DNA of 64,000 nt, taken from NCBI GenBank assembly GCA_038025085.1, contig CM076143.1:38237001-38301000 (forward strand). Reading direction: 5' to 3'. Of the stretch, positions 1 through 11,199 are shown piece by piece (within the stretch, counting starts at the first letter, position 1; each line of letters begins with the position of its first letter). The notes below the pieces were generated by a model. That model did no database searches, was not told the origin of the DNA, and saw only the letters and a list, made by a program, of their open reading frames with translations. This DNA comes from Tetragonia tetragonoides (taxonomy: Eukaryota > Streptophyta > Magnoliopsida > Caryophyllales > Aizoaceae). A program made the position numbers and the translations under genes.

Positions 1-297
1 TTTGTCTAGGCATGGGAGTCTTCCACTGTGAGCAATATATGCAATAGGGTGGTTATCTGAACTGAAGGGGTTTATATTTATATTGTCACAGCGGGGATCC
101 CTTTACCTGAAGTTCCCGATGTGGGACAAACCTAATAATAGATCTTAATTGGATTCCTACCACCGTTGGAATCCTAATGGGTTTTGGCCTAACTGAATAC
201 TTAATGGACTTGTATTATTAGCCCACTTAACTGAATATTAGCACTGAACTGAATATCGACTACTTGAGTCATGGTCCACTTAATTACAAGTCCAACA
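1..297 (-). repeat. 3' LTR (partial) of the LARD-like element
   Basis: Matches 5751-6043 over its whole length and ends in CCAACA, like the right LTR. The first roughly 110 bases lie outside the window. The purine tract follows directly at 298. Confidence 0.85.
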
Positions 298-3200
298 TTC
301 TCCCACTTGGACCATAGACTACAAGGAAGTCGCTGAAAAAACTGAAAACCAAACAACTTAAACAAATTGTAATAAAACTGTGATTTGTTCTTTTAAATAT
401 TGTAATTATACATATTAGGAAAAATATACTTAAGAATACTCAAAACTTTTGAAAAACATTTTGAGTAATTTGTGGCCACTTAAAAACCAATGCTAATGTA
501 GTTAGCTCATACATAAACCCAAAACGATGGGCCACAAGCCAGAATTATATAACTCCCACTAAGCTGTAAGAGCGGTCCAGACATCCCGCTTTAGAGGATC
601 CTATTCCTTCCCTCACAAGACTCAATGGTATTGCCATAATTCCAAACTTGCAACTAAAACAAGCCATAAACCCAACTGAACTGAAGTTGCCCGTAAGGCA
701 TTACACTGAACTTGCCCGAAAGGCACTGAACTGAAGTTTACCCAAACAACCGATATGAAAGGGCACTGAATTATGTCTCACTAAGCCTCTTAAGGCCTGC
801 AACCACATTCAATAGCAACTAAACAGATAAAGTGGATACCATTTCCCAATTGGGGAAAAGAGATAACTGAAGTGATAATAATACATGCATTCCACTTAAA
901 TATAATGCCATATAAAACCAAAGTGTTTCATGCAAACACATAAGCTCGACTTAATCTTAAACTTTAAATATTGATTCCCATATGCACTGAATAGACAATA
1001 ACTTTAAACTGTAAGATAACAGACTTCTTGTAAGTCAATCTACAAGCATGCTCGTGAACAGAAAGTCATGGCAAATTATAAAATGAGCTTTATCTTTCCA
1101 TAAATAACTCAATTACTGTGTTATTGTCTCGTGAAGAAATTGTCTTTTTATACTTTATGAAAGGAAACTGAAGTTATAATCGAGTAAGCATGTCCTCCAT
1201 GACATAAGTGCACAATTCAAATAATGTTAGGATAAACCTAATCTACTTCACATAATCAAGTGTCTCACGAAAAACTTAATTACTCATATATAAGCCAAAT
1301 GGTAAAAGAAACACTCCACAATATATGAAATAGACTTAATGACACATGAATCACCTAAATTGAAACCCAATGGCTTAACAACTAAATGTACTGAATTCTG
1401 AAGGAGTCCAAGGCACAATGGCTTATATGTATACTACAAATAATGCACCTCATTGTACCACTAAAAGTTTCCTGAAACTTCAACGTAGGAGACAAAAAAA
1501 AAAACTTATTTATTGAAACAGTTAGAATCTTTATCCTTGGTGCGACTAAAGAAACCGAGACAGTCATATGGTACACAACACTCACTGTCAATGACACTAA
1601 CTAGCAGTTAGCTAGTCTCTCATAAACACAAAAACTATATGTATATCAATATTACTTTACTCCCACTGACTTTACCATTTTAATACTCCTTATCATAGGT
1701 TTAGACATTGATCACCATAATCAGATGCCATGCTGTGTTACTGTAACTCTTACCATCAAACAACATTTATGACATAAACTGAAATTAAACCATCAAACTT
1801 AAGTTCATGTAATTCTTAATAATCAACTTAATTGTGAACAATAACGAAAGACTATAGGCCTAGAATAGCTCTCACCCCCCACCTGCGAATTCGCAGGTGC
1901 TTGCTAGCTAGGTCACCTGCTCCGCACTATCGTGACATAGTTGGAGAATTCTAAACTTTCACATGGATTACATAAGACACTTACAAGATACATTTATGTT
2001 AAACATAAACACCCATATGCAAGATAATATTAGTGTATAGGATTGCACATAATAAACATGACCAAATACTATATACTGAATATAAGCATCAAAAGTTACA
2101 GTCAACTAATTCTTATAACCTTCAGAATATGAAATGAACTTTGATCCACACCCCCATTTCATATAACTTCAATATGATAATTAATAACGAAGTTAAAAGA
2201 GATACTGACAAGGAAATATAATACGAACAAAGATGAGTAGTATCTCTAGTTTCTGTAATATTTGTCATATACTTGAGTTAAATCAATGTTACTCAATTTG
2301 AAATAACAATAATACTAAATTCGTTCATACACTAAAAACACTGAAATTGAAAGAATTAAAGCATGCACTACTTCGCACATCAATTCATTACCTTAAGAAT
2401 TATACACGTTTTGGAAAAATCCATTCTGAAAATTTGCTATAGAAAAAAAAAACCAATGTATAGAAATACTGATTAATCAAAAACTAAGGAGAATTTTGAG
2501 CAACGAGGGAGACTCAAGCTCCGTTTGATTCACCTAGAAAAAAAGTGAATTGAACTGAAAGGTAATGAACTGAACTGGATTATGTAAAATTAAGTTGAAT
2601 CAAACCAATATGAAATAACAAGAGTGACACACAAAGTTATCTAATAAATTTACTTAACTTAACACACTCACACATGTATATATCTACGAACTTTCCCCCT
2701 CATGTGTGAGCATATGTTCCCCTTTGAAGCGGAAGCGAATTACTGGAAACATAGATATCAAGAAAACTAAAAAATACCATACTTTAACATTGGTAATAGT
2801 GCAACAAGAGTCTCATAACATAATGCACAAAAGCTTTGTCCAAATATACGGATAAAAAAACACTGAACTTTACTTTTATCATGTCTCTCTAAAGATCATT
2901 TAATAACTTCTTTATATCCCCTCTGAAAATTTAAGAGGGTCTGCCCCATTTGTGGAAACTAGGAAATAAATATGTCTAAGTTATTCTGAAGTACTCTTCC
3001 TAAGGTTGAGGTTTACATCACACATCTTCTGATAATGTATTTTACTTTAATAGTGAGACAATGATTTCTTAAGAGACTAAAAAACAAGCAAAAATATTTT
3101 GATGCTCATGAACCTTAATAATGATCTCCATTACCAGCTTATGGAGAATACTGCAATAGCAAAGAGAATCATGGGATATCAATGAAACTACCAACCTTGA

Positions 3201-3659
3201 GAAAATTGTAAATGATGAACCTCTTTTTAATTTTAGTTTTACATACACCTCAAAAACTAAAACAACATACTAAAACCACTTGAAAGATAGGGTGACCATA
3301 AAAACCAGACATTTCACATTGCTAGCATAAAAGAAGCTCAATAAAAACGGTATTCTTTACTGAAAGAACTTATAGAAAGTGTTATAAGTATAATATCACT
3401 TAAGATGAGAAATTTGCATCAGTATGAGCTTAATTAACATCGCAGCGGAAAAAACACTTCAATGCATGTGCCCCAATTTTGGAGGCATGATATAAATATG
3501 AGCTATTTGCGGATCAAATGAAGATCTGCAACTGAAATGAAAATGTGGTCGCGCGGTTTACTGAAAAGCCAGTACTAAGTACTGAAATTAAACAACTGAA
3601 TTTGTAGATCAACTGAAGATGAAATGATATGTTATTTAGAAAATAACATACACTAAAGA

Positions 3660-4062
3660 CCAAGTTAATTTTCAGGCATCCAAATTTATTGCTGAATCAC
3701 CCAAAGATTAACTTACTGAAGTACTGTAACTTAATAATTTTCTGGCATCTAAATTTGTTACTGAATCACCAGAAAAAGACTGAACTAACGTCATCTAGCA
3801 TCCAAATTTGTTGTTGAATCAATAAAGGACTAACCAACTGAAAAACTGAAAGTTAATTAAATTAACCTTTTTGCATCCAACTATCATCAAATTGCCAAGA
3901 GATAAATTCACTGAATAACTTATAAACTAGATTAAACTTCTAGCATCCAGATTTGTTGTTGAATCACTCGAAGACTAACCAACTGAATAACCGAAAAAGT
4001 CCAAATTAATCTTCTAGCATCCAAATTTGTTGTTGAATCACTAGAAGATCAATCCACTGAAA
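3660..4062. repeat. Imperfect tandem repeats inside the LARD interior
   Basis: A core resembling GCATCCAAATTTGTTGTTGA recurs about every 50-75 bases near 3677, 3746, 3799, 3871, 3943 and 4018. Each copy is followed by a variable AT-rich linker containing ACTGAA. Weaker copies occur near 4616 and 4704. No coding frame runs through the array. Its role is unknown; in non-autonomous elements such arrays can be packaging or structural sequences, which here is only inference. Confidence 0.7.
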
Positions 4063-5618
4063 AAACCTTCCACTTGTACTAAAATTATGAAATCAATAAT
4101 ATGATTCTTTTGAGGTAAAATATCCAAAATAAATTATCTTCATATTATTTTGACCTCAACTTAAAAAAACTGAACTGAATTCTTTACATATTCTGAAACC
4201 CTTATATGTGGAAGATCTAATTCACAACTTAACTAAAGACATTGAGGTCAATAATGCGATAAAGACAGCTATATGGCCCAACAAACTTCGACCCTGTATG
4301 ATTTAGCACAGACTGTATGCATAAAACTAACATAGTTTAAGTTGTATTTGACATGCCTAAAAAAAAAACATATTCTAAATATCTTCATTTGAATGTCCAA
4401 GTCATTATATTTCAAGAACTGAAGTGGTCGCCCATATTAAATCACATATCAAACTTTCTTAGTGCTAATGAGCACAAAGGAAACACACTGAATTATATCT
4501 GTATATAGTGTTAAGGGGGGAAAATACAGGCACATCTTCCTATTCTGTAGGTGGGTGCGCTATAAAAAACTGCATATTTACCCCCATACTAAAACATATT
4601 GTGGACAATATTAACATCCAAGTTTGACTTTTAAATCAATAAAGGTGACCAATCAACTGAATATATAAGCTTTTACTTTAGATGTGACCATGAGCATTAT
4701 CCATATTTGTTGTTGAATCAATGCCCTTAATCAAGTCGCATCTTAATACTTCACTTTAGGTATATAACTTACCATGCCTATTATCTGTGGTTTAAACCAC
4801 CTCAAACTTTAAATCTTTTAACAAAAAAGGAAACATATAGAAGACTATGAAAAATACATGTGATAAAACCCATACTAAAAATACTCAATCTTAAATTTAA
4901 ACTTAAACTTAATTACTGAAAAACACTTCAATTTAAAGTACTAAACTTCAATTTGTAATCAAACTAAATATCTGATGTACTCAAAACTTAATCACTCTGA
5001 AATATCAAGTTGTACTCGGACCTCTTTATAACTATATCATATTCCTTTCCACTTATATGTAATGAATAGGCATATCTTTAATCATAATATTCAACTTAAC
5101 TTCTAACATATTGAGAAAATGTTCTGAATTTTTTTATGTGTAGTTTGAAACTACCCCAAACTTAATACTCTAAACGGATGCATATTCACACTTTTCAGAT
5201 ATGAAAAAAAATAAAAAATAAAAAATATCCTTAAAACTTAAGAATTGAATAAATCATACTTTGGCATAGGAAGAGTATTCAACGATAACCACCGAAACAT
5301 GTACAGACCCATGCTAAAAATCATAATATCAACACCCATGTTTATTTATTTATTGTATTTGTGCACTATCAATCATGATCAACCGAAGCAAACTAAATAT
5401 CATTCAATTTCAATCTCAGGCCCCAATTAACAAAAAAATTGGTACGGCAAACTAAACTTAAATTGGCATAGAATTAAATTGTTTTGATCAATCAAGATTT
5501 CAATTTGGGCAGTGATACTAATGCATATTATACAAACACCGCTCATGTGGGTAAAGGGCGGAAGCTATATTCATTAACTAAAACTTTTATTTGTAAGATG
5601 AGTAGAAATATTAATCCT

Positions 5619-5630
5619 GCTCTGATACCA
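5619..5630 (-). promoter_or_regulatory. Primer binding site (initiator tRNA-Met) of the LARD-like element
   Basis: The minus strand reads TGGTATCAGAGC, the standard plant retrotransposon sequence complementary to the 3' end of initiator tRNA-Met. It lies five bases inside the LTR boundary at 5636 and fixes the element's orientation. Confidence 0.85.
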
Positions 5631-5635
5631 CATAT

Positions 5636-6043
5636 TGAACTGGATCTAAAATCATAGATCGATTAATATTAATCTATTAGTATAAAATAGAATTAATTAT
5701 ACTAATTATACTAACCTCAAGCCATAGAGAGCACAACACCATTGAATACTTTTTGTCTAGGGAGTCTTCCACTGTGAGCAATATATTCAATAGGGTGGTT
5801 ATCTGAACTGAAGGGGTTTATATTTATATTGCCACAGCGGGGATCCCTTTACCTGAAGTTTCCGATGTGGGACAAACCTAATAATAGGTGTTAATTGGAT
5901 TCCTACCACCGTTGGAATCCTAATGGGTTTTGGCCTAACTGAATACTTAATGGACTTGTATTATTGGCCCATTTAACTGAATATTAGCACTGAACTGAAT
6001 ATCGACTACTTGAGTCATGGTCTACTTAATTACAAGTCCAACA
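5636..6043 (-). repeat. 5' LTR of the LARD-like element (408 bp)
   Basis: Bounded by TG...CA (TGAACTGG to CCAACA on the plus strand). In sense orientation it carries GTCCCACATCGG, also seen in two other LTR families in this window. The base after the LTR starts GTTAC, a candidate 5 bp target duplication whose partner lies outside the window. Confidence 0.85.
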
Positions 6044-6500
6044 GTTACAGCCAAAACCTTGACATTCACAACTACGCAGCAAATCACTCATTAAAATACA
6101 TGAGCCACAAGCATCAAGTTCGATAATTTTCAAATCACAGGGACATAAAATCAATACCAAAAAGGAGTTTACGTAAATCATCTAGTAATTACACAGACCA
6201 AAAAAGGATGAATATTTCTGCAAGTTCAATCAGATCAGGATAAAAGCGAGCTCGTAAGAAAAAAGAGAATTGAAAACGATAGTTGAACAGAATTGTTCAT
6301 TCATCCTTCCATAACTAACAAACAGACCAACAGACTTAAAAAGAGCAGTATCAACTCAGCAACTTAAAACATTCTATCAAACTCGTTGTCTCATTGTATA
6401 CATCCACTCAGGGTAAAAACACTATAGCAGTATACGCACACACAGGAGATAGCCTGTGCACCCACCCCGGCCAAACAGCAGACGGATACAAAGCAATCCT
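6044..6500. other. Intergenic, no gene seen
   Basis: AT-rich DNA between the LARD and the LINE remnant. Apart from a short stretch of GC-richer sequence near 6440-6490 there is no recognisable element or coding frame. Confidence 0.5.
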
Positions 6501-6509
6501 ACAACAATC

Positions 6510-7080
6510 CTATCTCATAGTATTACTCCCATCTCTACAAAAATCAAATAATCTAACAAAAACCACATATTGGATTTGTCTAATGATTTGCTCAGCATTA
6601 CAGAATTGTCCCATGAAGATCCTTTTGTTTCGCTCGCACCAGATCACATACACAGTTGCTGCTAGAGCCGCACGCTTCCGCCTCTGCATTGTCATGGTGT
6701 CCCATACAACTCTACTCTATGGTCCTTAAACACAAGGCCTTTGTTTCAAAATAGATCATATGCTGATATGCTGCAGTAACAATATACTTTTTACCATACC
6801 AGCTCTGAAGAGTTGAAACAGCAGTGGCCAAATTGCCATTATGCAGGATAAACTCGTCCCTGACATCAAGCAATTTTTTCCACAACCAGAAATCACCTTG
6901 TTTACTACTACCTCCCAAATAGTCGCATGCTTCAAGTAGTATCTGCCGATCCAGGAACCCCAAACAGAGGGGTCTGCACAAGTCTTTCCAGCTTATAACA
7001 GTCATACTTTTCCCTTTTCTGCCCCAGAAAAATTGCATACAAATCTTATCTAGACTTGAAACTGGATTTGAACACAACAT
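6510..7080 (-). pseudogene. L1-type LINE fragment, C-terminal reverse transcriptase/zf-RVT region
   Basis: A minus-strand frame at 7080-6712 contains CMQFFWGRKG and SWKDLCRPLCLGFLD, matching the post-RT segment of plant L1 ORF2 (the usual pattern is FLWG...W..VC.PK..GGLG). A second frame, 6695-6510, contains YVIWCERNKRIF, the LINE WxERN motif just before the C-terminus. The two pieces are out of frame and no endonuclease or catalytic RT core is present, so this is a dead 5'-truncated copy. Confidence 0.75.
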
Positions 7081-8330
7081 ATGATAAGCGCGCTGAAACT
7101 GGATATGAACGCAAAAGCAAATTGTGTTTGATGATGGTAACTGTTCTGCTTTTTAACTTTTAAAAGTATTGTACTTTTAAGCACGTAGGAACATATATCT
7201 TCTGCATGCATTGATTAGCTGCGTAGAACGGTCATGATATTATTGTTTATTTTACATTTTGCTTTGCAAACGACTGAATAACTTTAACTCTACCATTTGC
7301 TGCTCATCACAAGAGTCTGATCTGATACCCGTTGAGCCACAATTATAATTTATAGGTGGTGATGAACTCATTACACAGTTTCTATTTGTCTTGACTGGAG
7401 AGGCTTAAGATATTAGCAGCCAAAAGAAGCTGCATTTTTAGATCATCTTAGCAACAAAATAGATTTATAGTTTATCGAGTTATATAGATTCGAGTTTCTG
7501 CATGAAAGTTGGTGTAACTTGTAAGAGTATACTTCTTGAGTCATTGACAGGAACACTCGTACCAAATAGCCTAATTATAGTTCTCATGATTAGTGCAGGT
7601 GTTTTTTTTGTCCAATTCCTGAAAACAAGAGGAGCTCTGAGCTGTCTACAAGCCATTTTCTATTCAGTGTACGATTTATAGAATTAGGTGAATCATCTAG
7701 ACTTTAGCGCCTAGCTCTTGTGTTCAAAAGCACTCCACTTTTACACTTTCCTTTACAACTGCAATTTAGGATATCTCGATCCAGTTATATATACTTCATA
7801 TATATGATTTACAAGCTTTATGCTATGAGGTACCATTATGAGGATCTACTTAACTTTTTGGGCCTTTCGACTGGTTTTTTCCATTCTGATACAATGCTCC
7901 TTGTTTCAGATTGAGTGATCTCAGAAAATTAAACTTCAATCCCCCTGAATTCCAAACCAAACTTCTCAGTCTTTGCGTTTATGTTTCTGGAACAGCGATA
8001 AATATTTCCGTCAGACCTCACCTATCACAGTTGACTGTTTATTATATCTAACCTGATATCTAGTATGTATTCCTTTCTGTTTGATCTCTTCTCCTAATGG
8101 AGAAATTGTCATTATAGTCAGGAGTTCATTTCATCTTCAGAATTTTACTCACATGCATTATTCATATAGGATATGGAAGTATATTGGAATTAAGCAATGT
8201 TACTTGCCAGGGCCGCAGTTACAGGCTTTCAGCACATAACCGTTACCCAAACTTTAGTGATCGGTGTTGATTATAATGGAAAGGCAAATGAGAGGGAAAC
8301 ATAAGAGACAAAATACGTAGTAATTCACAC
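7081..8330. other. Intergenic, no gene seen
   Basis: AT-rich sequence with short accidental frames only (for example 7720-7914). No transposon ends, RNA genes or protein similarity were recognised. Confidence 0.5.
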
Positions 8331-8344
8331 TCCTAATTCTTGCC

Positions 8345-8577
8345 TGTGTTGGAGCTACTCAAAGAAGACCTGATCAGCTTGTTAAGTACGTTCAGTATAT
8401 CTGTATATGGTGTGTGGCTGTGTATAGTAGTTCTGTGTATCTGTAGTGATCTGTACATTCAGTATATCTGTAGTTATCGGTACATTCACTATATATCTAT
8501 GTTGGAACTACTCAAAGAAGACCTGATCAACTTGTTAAGTACATTCAGTATATCTGTATATTATGATGTGTGGCTGC
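8345..8577. repeat. Direct duplication, two copies of about 74 bp
   Basis: The segment starting GTTGGAGCTACTCAAAGAAG near 8347 recurs with few changes near 8502 (GGAACTACTCAAAGAAGACC), a period of about 155 bases. Both copies end with a run resembling TTCAGTATATCTGTATA, and a short third copy of that tail lies near 8455-8470. No function is evident. Confidence 0.7.
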
Positions 8578-8776
8578 GTATAGTACTAGATATTACGGCT
8601 CTAGCCAACGTGACCATGCATTAGCTAGTTGTTTTGCCTTGTCCTTGGTGAAGGGTTAGATGGACTAGAAATAATATAAATTAACACGTACGTAGTAGAA
8701 AAGTGATCTAAACTGAGGGGTCATACCATGAAGGCAATTACATTAGCACTGGAGTGTTCCATAGCTCCAACTAACA

Positions 8777-9923
8777 TTAAGGAAAAGAAAGAGGACAAAT
8801 AAGACTCTTAACACAACTGACCATATATTCAATACAACCATGTCTACTTACTGCTTGAGCATAAATAAGTTGATCTTGGCTTTGATCAACGAGGAAAAGA
8901 TGATGCCCATCGGCTATCAAATCAAACGTACGCAATTTCATCCAAGATCCCAGTGACCATATCGGTCCAGAACCCATAGCTCCAGGATTGACGGATCATA
9001 TATATGAATGTCTATGCCAAAGTATCGATAGAATAGCCAAACACACAGTTTGTTGTTATTGTCTTGATCAGCTGCTCCAACTGCAAGGTATGTTTGGCTA
9101 GGTCGGGTAAACATAAGGCCTCTTTCGACTTGATTTATCATTAAGGGTACGAATTCGAATGTTTCTTTGGCAAAATCAAACGTAAGTATTAACTTTTCAT
9201 TCACAGCACAATGTAATACTTCATTCAGTAGAACGGCCTCTGATCCAGTTTTGGTCCGTATAACTACTGATCCCAAACCCAATACATTATTAAGAGGAGT
9301 ATCATCCAAAGCCCTCCACTTGGCATTCCTCATTGAGTATATATGGGCTCTGTAGCAATAATTTCCCTTATTAGCTAGGAACAAAATTATGTAGTCATTG
9401 ATCGACGGGACATAACCAAACCAAGATCCTCCCTGAATCGTACAAAACTGTTTTGGCATAGGAAATGGGATTTTTCTGCTTTCTTTGGTGGTGGGATTCC
9501 AAATATAGATTGAAGATGTTATAATAGGTTGAATGCATACAAGCCCATCACATGATCCAAGACAAAAGTAAAGAGTAAGTGGACGTTTAGGCGAAGGCCT
9601 ATCCAATGGGGTTAATAAGTGATCATCTAAGCAGTACTCATGATTGGTGATAATATCATCATCATCAGCAGCATCAGCATCAATTTTGAGGGAGGCCAAA
9701 GAATTGTTCTGGTGAATGAGAATGGTAAAGGGTGTTGATTTTTTCCCATAAACTCTACTGTGTGACTCGGCGAAAGCAGGATTAGAGATGAGGGAGTACC
9801 ATGTTTTGGAGACTAATTTCAATCTCCCTAATGACTTTGTGGGAAGTTTAAGTAAGACTTGAATTGTTAAGTCTTCGGGTAAGCACCAATCTTTTGTTAT
9901 TGCCTCTGAGGTAGCGCAGCCAT
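8777..9923 (-). pseudogene. F-box protein with FBA (F-box-associated) domain, frame-disrupted
   Basis: The main minus-strand frame (about 9920 to 8938) starts with an F-box, including LPEDLTIQVLLKLPTKSL and KLVSKTWYSLISNPAF. It continues with FBA-type motifs: GSCDGLVCI, IWNPTTKESRKIP, then a beta-propeller-like C-terminal part with ELWVLDRYG. Plant proteins of this class are substrate receptors of SCF ubiquitin ligases. Two lesions are visible. The only nearby ATG (9923) is out of frame with the F-box and meets a stop after eight codons. Near 8960 the frame stops at GHWDLG while the expected continuation (SLGSWMKLRTFDL) lies in another frame running to 8777. FBA genes are usually single-exon and about 380-400 codons, so an intron explanation is less likely than pseudogenisation or sequence error. 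Confidence 0.75.
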
Positions 9924-10156
9924 ACTAGTATATGGTAAGTACCTATTGATGACTAGTGGCTCTGAGCACCAAAATTGCGTCAAACAAGGAGTCCCCAAAT
10001 CTGTACACACCAAGAGTTACGTCGCATGAGTTTACAAAAATATGCCACAAGACTTCACCTTATGTTGGTGCTTATTAAATCAACAAGGAACTTACAGAAC
10101 AACCTGGTTATAATTTGGCTTGTGATTACAATAGGGTTTGCGGGTAACCTACAATA

Positions 10157-10705
10157 ATACCAGTAGTCACAGTATCAAAACCAATTCAAAACAAAGGGGC
10201 GTGTCAACTGAATACCAAAATTTACGAACTCACAAGTATCACGCCTCATGCATGAGACAACCTCCATGTCCTACGTTTGTCTATTTATTAAAAGAACAAA
10301 TATGCTTAGCTCGTGCATTGCACTGGTTTGATTACTAGTAAGTAGAAAAGAACACACTAATGTCCCACCGAATTCAATTGGTCCAACCGTGTAATGGTTG
10401 CATAATTATGCTCTCTACTAGTCATTCCTTTCCAATTATTGTTAGTCAATACATCAATGGAACTAGTTAGAATGACAATGGTTAGCTAATTACTACGCTG
10501 CTTGTAGAGTTTATCTTTACTAACAATTATGAGTTTACTATGACAAATTAAAACTCAGATTAGTTAACTATATCTGAACTCTAATTTATCTACGAACTCT
10601 AGATTTTCAGTAGTCACACAGTATCAAAACAAATTCAAAAAATTCAAAAAAAGGATCGTACCAACTGAATACGAAAATTTTATTATGTCCTAACTTTGTC
10701 TATTT
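10157..10705. repeat. Direct duplication, copies at 10157-10290 and 10605-10705
   Basis: Both copies begin CAGTAGTCACA...GTATCAAAAC and share ...CAACTGAATAC.AAAATTT and TATGTCCTA..TTTGTCTATTTA. The upstream copy runs on into the Helitron-like 3' end at 10338, the downstream copy does not. The DNA between (10340-10604) shows no gene. Either the repeat belongs to the Helitron family or two related elements lie side by side. Confidence 0.6.
10303..10338 (+). mobile_element. Helitron-like 3' terminus
   Basis: GCTCGTGCATTGCACTGG (an imperfect short hairpin) is followed after about ten bases by CTAG and then T. This is the diagnostic Helitron 3' end: a stem-loop about 10 bases before CTRR, inserted next to T. 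A diverged copy of the same end occurs at 27322-27353. The 5' TC end was not located. Confidence 0.55.
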
Positions 10706-11195
10706 ACACAATTATGTGAAGATCTAGACATGTCAATGGCACCAAGAAATTCACATAATGTAAAGCCACGGAGAAAGGAGGAAGAAGCCAACTAACCTTG
10801 GGACGAATTGAAGGTCACAAGAGCTGAAGAGAGGTATGTCGTCCGTGCCTTCGATCAATCAGGTAATACACTTGTAATTTTTAGGGATTTTGTTATTTAG
10901 GATATATTGAATTAACAGGGCCACACTCAAAGAAATGGAGAAAGAGACAACCGAGAAACTCAATTGAACATGAAATTAACACATGAATTTCAGGAGAGAG
11001 AAACAAACATGGGGAAGGGGTAGATAGCCATAGCTAGAGCAGGGAGAAGAACATTTCATATTGATCGACCTCATCTTCTGAAATGATTTACAAGGATATT
11101 TATATCACTTCTTGGCTTGGTGAATAAGCTAGAAAATGAAAATAACAGTAAAATGACTCAATAAAAGAAAGGGTCATGTGGGCTGTCTTCACTAA
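10706..11195. other. Intergenic, no gene seen
   Basis: No open frame or recognisable element. This probably separates the Helitron debris from the 3' side of the gypsy derivative. Confidence 0.45.
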
Positions 11196-11199
11196 GTGG

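Larger units (their letters stand above)
1..6043 (-). mobile_element. Non-coding LTR retrotransposon (LARD-like), left LTR truncated by window edge
   Basis: Two near-identical LTRs (1-297, incomplete, and 5636-6043) flank about 5.3 kb of AT-rich DNA with no long open frame on either strand. Read on the minus strand the right LTR is the 5' LTR. It is followed by an initiator-Met primer binding site (TGGTATCAGAGC, plus coordinates 5619-5630). A purine tract (AAGTGGGAGAA, about 298-310) abuts the other LTR. The large non-coding interior, intact priming signals and absence of gag-pol fit a LARD, a non-autonomous class mobilised by a partner element. By eye the LTR pair differ at roughly nine sites plus a small indel over 297 bases, so the insertion is not very recent. 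A heavily decayed autonomous element is the alternative. Confidence 0.8.

Noticed and set aside
3660..4062. Regularly spaced repeats resembling a CRISPR array
   Set aside because: The repeats are imperfect, merge into their spacers, lie inside a retrotransposon, and the genome is eukaryotic.
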